A DNA stretch of 64,000 bases, taken from Halobacteriovoraceae bacterium. Its GTDB lineage: Bacteria; Bdellovibrionota; Bacteriovoracia; Bacteriovoracales; Bacteriovoracaceae. A program made the position numbers and the translations under genes. Location: NCBI GenBank assembly GCA_002707495.1, contig PAMZ01000014.1:1-64000 (forward strand), read 5' to 3'. Position 1 is the stretch's first letter. Every line of letters begins with the position of its first letter. Positions 50,537-58,900 of the stretch are shown one piece after another. A model generated the notes under the pieces. The model did not search any database. It had not been told where the DNA came from and saw nothing but the letters and a program-made list of their open reading frames with translations.

Positions 50537-51919
50537 TTACTCTTCTTTATAGAGAATCATATCGACTTTACGTCTTAGCTCATCTAATTCATCTCGAAGC
50601 ATTTCATTTTCTCTTTCTAAAGCTTCAATTCTTGCATCTTGCTCGTAATCTTTCATATTTGCTTGCCCTTGCAGATAAGCTAGCATCTCTCTATTTTCTC
50701 GAATTTCCTCGCGCTGCTCTTTAAAAGCTTCGATGAGGATGGCCACAAAGTTTCCATAAGCTACTGATTTATAACCACTTATAGGATTAGCCTGAACTAG
50801 CTCAGGAAAAACTTCTTCCACTTCTTGTGCTATCAGACCAATTTGCTTTCTATCACTAAATCCCATCTCCGGAAATTCGTCTTTTCGCATGAAATAAGTC
50901 ACACCTCTAATATTTTCTAATTTATCAGAAACAGAACCATCTATTCCAAGATCATTGATTTCTTTTTTAAAATTCTTATCTGAAGAGTAGTAATATGCAC
51001 TTGAGTAGACAGTGGTAGCATTAATTTGCCCCTCAACATCAAGGGTTGTTTCTGATGAAGTTACAGGATTTTCAATTCTAACGATTTCCGCATCTAGATT
51101 TAACCTACCTTTACCTGCATCTAAATCCCCATAAATACCCACAAAGTCTGTACCATCAAGGTTAGGTCCCCATAAGATTGCATCATTATATTCAAGATCT
51201 AATGCATTTCTACTTCCAACAATTGTACTTGAATTTGAACCCGAAGTTACTATTGTTAGTGCACCAGTCGTACTGTTCATATCTGGGTTAGGACCAATCG
51301 TCATGAAATCTGCTCCCGCCGTATCAAAGATCATATGATCTCTTGCAGATCCATCTGTCATTAGTTCCCCGAGTCCCTCGTTTCCGATACCGTCCGCTGA
51401 ACTACAACGAACTACCTCATTATCTGTTGTATTATTAACGGTACAGCTAATCGGGATTGTCATATTATAAGAACCTATTTGACCGTCTCTTTCATTAGTT
51501 AATTCAAGAACAATATCACAACGCCCTTGGGTTGCCCCTGCACTAGATACAAAAGCAGACCTCGTAATAGATTCAACTCTTATGGCTTCTGCTGTTGGAA
51601 GAGGCTGCCCAGCTGTAATTACAGTACCACCAATAGTTAATGAAGCAGCTGTTTCGTTACCTGTAGCATCGACACCGAAAGCAGTATTTAAGGCACTTGT
51701 ACAAAGTGGAGAACCTGCACCATCAAGCTGGCCGAGTTTTCTACGCATATCATTTTTAAAGTCTAGAAGATTTGATTTAGCCGTAATTCTCGCCATACCT
51801 TTACTGGCGTTTTGGTTAAGTCGCATAACCCCGGCAGCTAAAACAACTGAGATCCCCATCGCCGCGACAGTTTCAATGAGCGTCACACCGTGACTATTTC
51901 CCAGAATTTTCTTAAACAT
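50537..51919 (-). CDS. Prepilin-like protein fused to a peptidase-S74 autocleaving domain
   Basis: 460 residues from ATG 51919. The start is a type IV-type prepilin N-terminus: short basic leader, G-VTLIETVAAMGISVVLAAGV (cleavage after Gly12, with Glu at mature position 5). The middle (about 60-310) is beta-rich. The C-terminus is an intramolecular-chaperone/S74 domain beginning SSDKNFKKEI (Ser312/Ser313, Asp, Lys), with GLIAQEVEEVFPELV, YGNFVAILIEAFKE and a terminal coiled coil (420-458). S74 domains trimerise beta-helical fibres and then cut themselves off. The fusion implies a fibre anchored by a pilin helix. Nearby genes give no further hint. Confidence 0.85.
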   Translation of the reverse strand: MFKKILGNSHGVTLIETVAAMGISVVLAAGVMRLNQNASKGMARITAKSNLLDFKNDMRRKLGQLDGAGSPLCTSALNTAFGVDATGNETAASLTIGGTVITAGQPLPTAEAIRVESITRSAFVSSAGATQGRCDIVLELTNERDGQIGSYNMTIPISCTVNNTTDNEVVRCSSADGIGNEGLGELMTDGSARDHMIFDTAGADFMTIGPNPDMNSTTGALTIVTSGSNSSTIVGSRNALDLEYNDAILWGPNLDGTDFVGIYGDLDAGKGRLNLDAEIVRIENPVTSSETTLDVEGQINATTVYSSAYYYSSDKNFKKEINDLGIDGSVSDKLENIRGVTYFMRKDEFPEMGFSDRKQIGLIAQEVEEVFPELVQANPISGYKSVAYGNFVAILIEAFKEQREEIRENREMLAYLQGQANMKDYEQDARIEALERENEMLRDELDELRRKVDMILYKEE

Positions 51920-52112
51920 GGACTTCCCCAAAATCTTCGTTAATCTGCTTACTCTAAAATTATAAAGGATGTACAAGTTTGATGTTGCAAGGGAACATAT
52001 TGCCCTTCTAATACCTTGAAATCACACAACGCACCGAATAACTCTGAAATCTTGATGCAATATTTATGAGGCATAATCTACTAAACCCCTAAATTTACAA
52101 GGGAAGTTTGCT

Positions 52113-52535
52113 CTAGATAAGACCATAGCACTTACCGTTTAAGCTCATAATTAAACCGTCAGTTGAGTAAAGAAGATCCGGGTTAAGGATATCTTTAGAG
52201 ACTAAATATATCTTCTTAAAGCTAATTCCATCAATCTCCAATAAAGTATTTGTGGAAATGGTCACATTAATCCCAAAATTTTTAGCTTTTTTATTTAGAC
52301 CTTTAATGAATTGCGGTGACTCATACGAACACACGGACATAAGATTTTCAGAAAGCAAAGCTTGAATACGAAAATGCTCAGGCTTTATATTTTCTAAATT
52401 AATTTGCCTAGCATAATCTCTTCTAGCCGAATGAATGAAAAATATCTGAACCAAAACAAGAATGGCCATAAGAGCTAATATCTTGTCATTAGTTTTTATA
52501 AATTTATAATAAAAGCTCATGTTAAAAATTCTCAA
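52113..52535 (-). CDS. Small membrane-anchored periplasmic protein, unknown
   Basis: 140 residues if TTG 52535 is used (AAGGA six bases upstream); ATG 52520 would remove five residues and would overlap, within CATG, the ATG of the divergent gene. One membrane helix (about 20-35) is followed by a periplasmic alpha/beta domain with two cysteines (SVCSYES; NGKCYG) that may form a disulfide. No family recognised. The gap 51977-52112 upstream of the pilin-S74 gene contains TATAAT (minus strand, about 51960) and no gene. Confidence 0.6.
   Translation of the reverse strand: MRIFNMSFYYKFIKTNDKILALMAILVLVQIFFIHSARRDYARQINLENIKPEHFRIQALLSENLMSVCSYESPQFIKGLNKKAKNFGINVTISTNTLLEIDGISFKKIYLVSKDILNPDLLYSTDGLIMSLNGKCYGLI
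52483..52510 (+). promoter_or_regulatory. Promoter of the GT-C-like membrane protein gene
   Basis: TTGTCA (52483-52488), 16 bases, TATAAT (52505-52510). The ATG at 52519 is eight bases further, giving a leader of at most two bases. The promoter lies inside the divergent gene. Confidence 0.6.
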
Positions 52536-54189
52536 AAAATATCCTTACGCTATTATTTTCTTAATCTATTTTATAGTCAATATTCCTATTTTGGACAATT
52601 TGCCTTTTGGCATTGATTATCGATATTGGATCATTGATGTCTCAACGATTGAAAACCCACTCATGTCTTGGCTACCCTGGAGTAATTCTTATAAAAGTTG
52701 GCCGCTAACTTACACTATTTTATGGGTCTATCTAAAAATCTTTGGTGATTCAGTTGTCCTTCTTCGCGTTTTCAACCTTATCATTCATTTTGCGAACTTT
52801 TATTTACTAAAAAAAATTGCTCATCACTATATACCTTCAAAGAAAAAAGTTTGGCTTGGTAGTCTTCTTTTTTTATTTACGCCTTTAGCAACTTTAACTA
52901 TATCCTGGGCATTCCAATTAAAAACAGTTCTTGGTCTATTTTTCTTTCTCACAAGTATACTTTTAATTATAACGAGACCACCAAGTCTCAAATCAGGTAT
53001 ACTATTAATTCTAGGTTTTTATCTCAGTATGACGGCAAAGATTCTCGGAGTCCTACTTCCGCTATTTTACATTTGGTTTCACAGAAAAAACTTAAAAAAT
53101 AAATATGTGTCTTCTCTTTCAATTATTCTTCTCACTATGTCTTTGGTTCAGGGACTTCTAAATATAAAAGGTGTGACATACTTCAAAGCAGAGTTAAAAC
53201 AGATTCAAGCTGATCATTTTTCAACTCAAAGAGATATTGACTTTAAAATGAGCGAACTTGAAGCTGAAGATCGATTTGTTGTAGATAGATCAACAAATAG
53301 ACCGGTTAATAAAGTGGTGCAAGAAATATCCGTAAGTTCTACCGAGTACTTAGAGAGCTTTTCAAGCAGTAAAAATTTAAGGGACAAGTATATTATAGCC
53401 ATTCAGAATTTAGGAAGGCTTGGCTTATACTCCTTAGGTTTTTACAACTCACTTCCTTTTTATGAGGATCCCGCAAAACTTTTATCATCAGATTTAATCT
53501 TTTTGTATTCGTTTATTGGAGTTATTCTTCTCAGTTTTATGATTATCAAAAGAGATGATCTCCTCTTGATTAGCTTTCTTCTCTATATCCCCATATCCGG
53601 TCTCATCTATGTCCCTTATATGAAACACTCATACACATCTGATCATTGGTTTTATGCTGCTTCGGGCTTTTTGATTTTAGGACTTTTACGAAAAATCCAA
53701 AGCCCTCTTTTTTGGAATATAGCTACTCTCGCTGTCGTGGCAAGCTTCTCTTTTAATGTGGCAAAGTACTCAAGTTTTGAGGGCTTACTCTCTTATAATT
53801 TTAAAGAGAATCAAAACAAAGTCGCTCTCCAAACAAGTCTTTTTTACGATAAATTAAGGGGACAACAATCTCAAATAATGAAAAAAAGTCAGTACATCCT
53901 CGATCAAATCGATTTTAACAGCCAAAAAGATTATTACAATATGATCAACTCCGCTGCAATCTTGGGAAACAAAAACCTCTCAAAAGCCTATTTCAGTCGC
54001 TTCGCTGTGAGGAGAATAAAAAATGGTAATGAACTACTCCTCGATCAATTTTTATTGAATAGCAAAAACTTTATATCTAAAAGAGATGCCGTACTGACAA
54101 AAGCTTTAACCGCAGCAAATAAAAACTATCTCTCTGAAAAAGAATACCAATCAGTGATCGAATATCTAAAGCAGGATTCTTCTCATTAA
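52519..54189 (+). CDS. Polytopic GT-C-like membrane glycosyltransferase
   Basis: A 556-residue protein with about ten membrane helices in the first 400 residues and a soluble lysine-rich C-terminal part (about 415-556). The first loop contains acidic and aromatic residues (LPFGIDYRYWIID...WLPWSNSYKSWPL), the layout of GT-C enzymes that use lipid-linked sugars (PMT/ArnT/Wzy-like), and the helices LLRVFNLIIHFANFYLLKKI fit this fold. No exact family can be named. Its stop overlaps the convergent NTase gene by four bases. Confidence 0.65.
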   Translation: MLKILKKYPYAIIFLIYFIVNIPILDNLPFGIDYRYWIIDVSTIENPLMSWLPWSNSYKSWPLTYTILWVYLKIFGDSVVLLRVFNLIIHFANFYLLKKIAHHYIPSKKKVWLGSLLFLFTPLATLTISWAFQLKTVLGLFFFLTSILLIITRPPSLKSGILLILGFYLSMTAKILGVLLPLFYIWFHRKNLKNKYVSSLSIILLTMSLVQGLLNIKGVTYFKAELKQIQADHFSTQRDIDFKMSELEAEDRFVVDRSTNRPVNKVVQEISVSSTEYLESFSSSKNLRDKYIIAIQNLGRLGLYSLGFYNSLPFYEDPAKLLSSDLIFLYSFIGVILLSFMIIKRDDLLLISFLLYIPISGLIYVPYMKHSYTSDHWFYAASGFLILGLLRKIQSPLFWNIATLAVVASFSFNVAKYSSFEGLLSYNFKENQNKVALQTSLFYDKLRGQQSQIMKKSQYILDQIDFNSQKDYYNMINSAAILGNKNLSKAYFSRFAVRRIKNGNELLLDQFLLNSKNFISKRDAVLTKALTAANKNYLSEKEYQSVIEYLKQDSSH

Positions 54190-56816
54190 CTTGTTGAGCT
54201 AGCCTCTGACTCATAGGTAACAATATTATCAAAGTCATTGGTAGAAATTTCACTAACTAACTTAACAAGCTCTCCTGGAAGCACGAGTCCATAACTTCGA
54301 ATCAAGCCGGCTTGTTCATTATAGTGAGAAGGATAGCTGGCAGCTTTTTTTTCAAGGTATACTTTTGAGCCTGAAGTAATTTTAGGAAGCTTCACTTCTA
54401 GCACTAAAAGTTTCCCAGAAATACTATATAAATACTCTTCAAGTTGGCTATAAGATTCGAAATTAAGTTTCTCCATATTTTTAGGTTCTATGGGTTGATC
54501 AAAGCAAACTCTGATTTCAGGTTCACAATGGTCAAAAATTTCAGCATCAATTTCTAATTTTACCTTCTGGGTACCAGAAGGTGCATACAAAATAATTTTA
54601 GAGCTTGCTTTTCCGTCAGACCTTGTTTCTAAGTTCAATACAGTTCCAGAAGTCTTATGGCCTTCAACTGCCGCATGAATTCTAAAATATGATCTCTCCA
54701 AGAAGCGGTTTAAGTTAACCTCAATATCTAGTAGATAAAAGCCATCAAAGGGGAAATACAACTCTAGACTTTTCTCTATTCTACTTTGACCTGGATTAAC
54801 CACAGAAAATTTAAAAGACGTCTCGTCAGCCCATACAATTGCTGCAAAAGATTCTCGACCAGACTTAATCACACCTGGTAGCCTGTCACTGAAATATGAA
54901 AACTGCGGGAGATTAACTTTGCCCAAAGTATCTTTAGCAGACTGGATCATGGAATAATAATTATTTTCCTTGCAGAGATATCCTAATTGGTACCAAACCT
55001 CTTTTCTAAATTCGACAGGCTTTAAAAACCCAAGGATATCAAACTCAAGCAATCCTTTAAAAACGGGAAGTAAAGTCAAAACAAGAACAGACTGATCCCG
55101 ACCTTGAAATTCAAAGTCAATATCAAGCTCTATTAATTCCGTTTTATCCCGCCAATTCATGACGCCAAAATTCTCCGTTATAAATGTCCTCTCATATCCA
55201 TTCAGCTCTGTTTTTTGAGATAAAAGCCAACGAAGCTTTTCTATGTTGTATAAATCCCAACTTATCATGGTATCAAAATCTAGAAGCTGGAGATTCTTAA
55301 TTTTCGAAGCAATAAAAAATGGATGTGATTTTGAGGGCAAAGCCTTCAATAAGCTAAACTGAAAATTTTCATAATCAACTTCCAGTGAATGCTCGATAAT
55401 TTCAGAGTTCAAGACAAGATCTCTATCGAATAACAAAGCTTTATTGGCTCCAAATATCCAGCTCATTCCAATAGAGTACAATGCTGGATATTTATCACAA
55501 TGAGGATCTCGATAATGATCATAGATGTGTAAGGTTGCGCAGTCGATAGTAGAGTCATTTATCGAGTATTGATAATAGATTTCTGAGTTATCATTTCCAT
55601 TGTTATGACAAACAAATAGAATTTTTAGCCGAGGATTACAAGCAAGGTCTTTAGGGAGAGAATCAAGCCAAGCCTTCTGAGAAAAGGTCGAATCTTTTTT
55701 TTCCTCATAAGGAATAACAATGACATTAGACCCAAAAACATTAGGAGGAGGTGTTTCATAAACTGGAAAAGATGAGGTGATAGCATCTAACAAATTCTTA
55801 AACTCTTCTCGTTTGGAGTTTAAGTAGTCGGCTCCATGATTCATATTTTCCCTTCCCTCTATCAACTTACAATAATATTGACCTCTTAAGAAAAGAGAAG
55901 ATAGTCTGTCACCTGTCTTATTTATCGCCCAGTCATAAACCAAATACGAATCGATACACCCAGCATAATAAAAGAGCATAAAGAGTTCTCTCGTGAAATA
56001 ATGGGATTTGCCGGCATAGACGAATGGATCGTCAATCAAAACCAAGTTCTTTTGATAGTAGGGCTCCCTAAGAATCTTTTGTACGTCCCAATCTGCAAAT
56101 TCTCCTAATATGATATTTTTTAGCTCTTGAAGTTTAATATTTCGAGAAATAAGTGAATTGAATTTCCATATAATTTCTTCATTTGATAATTGCGCCCAAC
56201 GGAAATTAGGCTTGAGCTTTCGTCTTCTCAACTCATAGGTCTGATGATCATGAAGATAATTCAATATATCTTTAATTTTATCGTATTGACGCTGTATTTT
56301 TAAGGTTTTAAAAAGGTCTCCCTCTTCTCTGTTCTTTAAGTTCTTGAAAAGCCATTCAAGTTGAAAATAAATCTCATTAACAATATCCAAATAAAATTTT
56401 CGAGGGTGATAACGATACTGAAATCTTGGAGGCTCCCCTTTTAAATGAATCCATCTTGATACTGATAGAAACTTGAAATCACCGAAATTATACAAATACG
56501 TAGCATCTTCTTCTGAGTAAAAATCATAATCAGAAACAATGGGAAAGAAATTGTTAAAAAAAGAAAAAACTTTTTCAAGTCTTTTACTATTATCTGGCGT
56601 TACCTCACCCACAAGGAAGAAATCTAGGTCGGATATTACAGGTTCAAAATATCTTTGATTATAGCTTCCCTTCAAATAGGCATGTTTAACAAAAGATATC
56701 CGAGATAGAACAAACTTTACGATAGCTAGGGCTAATTTATAATAAAGAATATAAAGATTTTGAAAAAAAAGATTTGTTCTTGCTTTATATAATATAAGAA
56801 GAATCTTATTTCTCAT
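54186..56816 (-). CDS. Large protein with N-terminal nucleotidyltransferase-fold domain
   Basis: An 876-residue protein. Residues about 40-110 resemble a pol-beta-type nucleotidyltransferase: LKGSYNQRYFEPVISDLDFFLVG (split here by eye as GS at 50-51 and Asp63/Asp65), with a helical region after it. Residues about 380-560 look like a separate alpha/beta domain (LKILFVCHNNGND; SWDLYNIEKLRW), and about 650-820 are beta-rich, perhaps a carbohydrate-binding or sandwich domain. No named family fits the whole. It overlaps the HprK-like gene by 11 bases and is the last gene of a three-gene unit. Confidence 0.7.
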   Translation of the reverse strand: MRNKILLILYKARTNLFFQNLYILYYKLALAIVKFVLSRISFVKHAYLKGSYNQRYFEPVISDLDFFLVGEVTPDNSKRLEKVFSFFNNFFPIVSDYDFYSEEDATYLYNFGDFKFLSVSRWIHLKGEPPRFQYRYHPRKFYLDIVNEIYFQLEWLFKNLKNREEGDLFKTLKIQRQYDKIKDILNYLHDHQTYELRRRKLKPNFRWAQLSNEEIIWKFNSLISRNIKLQELKNIILGEFADWDVQKILREPYYQKNLVLIDDPFVYAGKSHYFTRELFMLFYYAGCIDSYLVYDWAINKTGDRLSSLFLRGQYYCKLIEGRENMNHGADYLNSKREEFKNLLDAITSSFPVYETPPPNVFGSNVIVIPYEEKKDSTFSQKAWLDSLPKDLACNPRLKILFVCHNNGNDNSEIYYQYSINDSTIDCATLHIYDHYRDPHCDKYPALYSIGMSWIFGANKALLFDRDLVLNSEIIEHSLEVDYENFQFSLLKALPSKSHPFFIASKIKNLQLLDFDTMISWDLYNIEKLRWLLSQKTELNGYERTFITENFGVMNWRDKTELIELDIDFEFQGRDQSVLVLTLLPVFKGLLEFDILGFLKPVEFRKEVWYQLGYLCKENNYYSMIQSAKDTLGKVNLPQFSYFSDRLPGVIKSGRESFAAIVWADETSFKFSVVNPGQSRIEKSLELYFPFDGFYLLDIEVNLNRFLERSYFRIHAAVEGHKTSGTVLNLETRSDGKASSKIILYAPSGTQKVKLEIDAEIFDHCEPEIRVCFDQPIEPKNMEKLNFESYSQLEEYLYSISGKLLVLEVKLPKITSGSKVYLEKKAASYPSHYNEQAGLIRSYGLVLPGELVKLVSEISTNDFDNIVTYESEASSTS

Positions 56817-57819
56817 CTAATAATTCTCTCACTGCTTTCAGGTTTTCTGTTCTGCTCTGAGACATCTCGATTAAGTATGAATCATGCCTAAAGGTAATAA
56901 TGACAGCAGCCACCAACCTACTTATAAAAATTTTAAGATTAACAAAACTATCCTTCCAACCCAAACGAAAGAAGTGCTCTATTACCATCGGTAAACCGAC
57001 ACCCACAACCATATGGTGAAAGAGTTCTTTTAAGAATTGCCATCGATTGAGTTTGAATATTTTTGGTGTCTTTCTTGTGCTTCGGTATCCGATCAAAAAC
57101 AAAGTAGGCCCAGAACTTACAAAAACTTTATTTTTTAAATGTTTGAGTCCAAGTAAATATTTTTTTGAAAAATACTGCCGGTCAAATTCATAAATACTTT
57201 TCTCTGAAATATAGGGAAAACTATTGAATAAAGTATTCCTTGATTCACTTCCTATCCTCAACGGAAATGCGTGCAAATTTCCAAATCGATTTACCACAGG
57301 TGTATCGTCTGAGATTATTGAAGTTTGCTCATCAGATAATAGGTCCATAAAAAGCGTTGTTTTCCCACCCTTGGAAGGCATCATAAAAACTAAATTCCTT
57401 CTATCTCTGCTGATAGCGCAGGCATGAATTTTATGAAAGCCTCTTTTATCCATATTTTTTCCACTATAGGATAAGATGACTAAATATAATATCTCGTGAA
57501 GGATCTCAAAATCTATATATCGAATATAGACCTTATAAGAATAGGTTTCTGTCCATGCCTTGCCATAGTAGTCTTGAAACTTAACGTCTTGATTAATATA
57601 AGTTATCGAATTTTGGGATTGAGACTTAGCTCTTATATTCTCTGGTAGATCTAGCGAATCAGCTTTTTTACATTCTACAATAAAGTTTGACTTAGTGGTT
57701 TCACATATAAAGAAATGAAAATCTTCTCTTATTTTTGCTAAAGTTTCATCATGATCGCAACTAATCTCAAGAATAAATCCAAAGAAATCTAAAAAGAGAA
57801 GATTTTTACCGAGTGACAC
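56806..57819 (-). CDS. HPr-kinase-like P-loop kinase
   Basis: A 337-residue protein. The region 125-175 follows the HprK pattern: a histidine (HKIHACAIS, His132), then a strand, Walker A PSKGGKTTLF (148-157) and the acidic pair in IISDDTPVV (Asp171, Asp172). Sequence outside this core differs from true HPr kinase. HprK-like kinases occur in lasso-peptide clusters, where they phosphorylate the peptide, and in polysaccharide/surface clusters of unknown role. No HPr or PTS gene is present. It overlaps its neighbours by 14 and 11 bases, so the three genes are probably made in fixed ratio. Confidence 0.78.
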   Translation of the reverse strand: MSLGKNLLFLDFFGFILEISCDHDETLAKIREDFHFFICETTKSNFIVECKKADSLDLPENIRAKSQSQNSITYINQDVKFQDYYGKAWTETYSYKVYIRYIDFEILHEILYLVILSYSGKNMDKRGFHKIHACAISRDRRNLVFMMPSKGGKTTLFMDLLSDEQTSIISDDTPVVNRFGNLHAFPLRIGSESRNTLFNSFPYISEKSIYEFDRQYFSKKYLLGLKHLKNKVFVSSGPTLFLIGYRSTRKTPKIFKLNRWQFLKELFHHMVVGVGLPMVIEHFFRLGWKDSFVNLKIFISRLVAAVIITFRHDSYLIEMSQSRTENLKAVRELLDEK

Positions 57820-58795
57820 CGAGTTTTCCTTTTATCATCCCTAGCATTAGCCCCAAAGAGAAGCCAGTATGAATTAGTACGACAGTTGCCATTCCAAAAA
57901 TCAGTCCCTTTATGGACTTTAACTTTAAAAATATATTTAAATTAATCCAAAGGTTTAAAACAAAATGGAATTTAGCCAAAAGAAAAAATAGGCTTGGAGC
58001 CAGTAGAGGCAGAAAAGCTAATCCAAAACCAGTTAAAAGGGGGATAAGAAAAATTGATTTAAAATAGCTCTCGGGATGGCTTAGATGAACTCCTCTGAAA
58101 AAACCCGATTTTAGTTGAATTTTAAAAATCTCCTCAAGCCTGGTTCTTCTTAAATGGAAAACGTAAAGCTGAGGGAAAAAACATAATACAGCTCCCCCTC
58201 TTTTCATCTGATCAACCAATAAGTTTTCCTCGCAGCGAAGAAGTTCTTCTGAGAATTTTATCTGGAATTTTTCCAACCAGTATCTATCCACCCAAAAATT
58301 ACAAAGCGTCAGCATAAGCTCATCTGCTACTCTTGAGACATCCGCTTTTAAGCTATGGCGACAATAAGTATTTCCCATAATAATTGAGCTTTCTAACAAT
58401 TTTCCCATAGTTTCCTGTAGGGTATCACCTTGAAGAGCTTGATCCGGGCCACCAAACCCTTGGCAATTCTCCTCTCTTAGAATCTGGTTAGCTTTTAAAA
58501 AATAATCCTGATTCACTATGACATCATCATCTAAAAAACAGACCCATTGAGTCGTTGCATGCGACAGGAGTATATTTCTAGAACGTCCGGGTGAAGTTTT
58601 CGTTTCAGCAATATGAATACTAATTTTATGAGAGAGATTTAAACTCTCTACCAATGACTTTGAATGGACATCACTGCTATGCAACAAGAGATGAATATGG
58701 TCCAAACTATCAGGTGCAATTTCATCTATTTTTTGTAAGGCTTTTTCAAGGACCTTAGGGCGATGAAAACTTGCCATAAGAATTTGGAAATTCAC
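57806..58795 (-). CDS. Family 2 glycosyltransferase with C-terminal membrane helices
   Basis: A 329-residue GT-A-fold enzyme. The N-terminus MNFQILMASFHRPKVLEKAL, SPGRSRNILLSHATTQWVCFLDDDVIV (Asp89-91 for nucleotide-sugar metal binding) and the acceptor region RCEENLLVDQMKRGG are those of GT2 proteins. Two or three hydrophobic helices (about 240-320) anchor it in the membrane. It transfers a sugar to an unknown acceptor. First gene of the GT2 - HprK-like - NTase unit; the alaS promoter region lies 105 bases away on the other strand. Confidence 0.85.
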   Translation of the reverse strand: MNFQILMASFHRPKVLEKALQKIDEIAPDSLDHIHLLLHSSDVHSKSLVESLNLSHKISIHIAETKTSPGRSRNILLSHATTQWVCFLDDDVIVNQDYFLKANQILREENCQGFGGPDQALQGDTLQETMGKLLESSIIMGNTYCRHSLKADVSRVADELMLTLCNFWVDRYWLEKFQIKFSEELLRCEENLLVDQMKRGGAVLCFFPQLYVFHLRRTRLEEIFKIQLKSGFFRGVHLSHPESYFKSIFLIPLLTGFGLAFLPLLAPSLFFLLAKFHFVLNLWINLNIFLKLKSIKGLIFGMATVVLIHTGFSLGLMLGMIKGKLGVTR

Positions 58796-58900
58796 TGCCC
58801 TCGAAATGATCTAACCCTCCAAAACTATTTAAACTTCAGTTAAATATGTTATAAGAGTTGAGACGCAAATAACAGTGAATTTGAAGGGTATAAAAGCACT

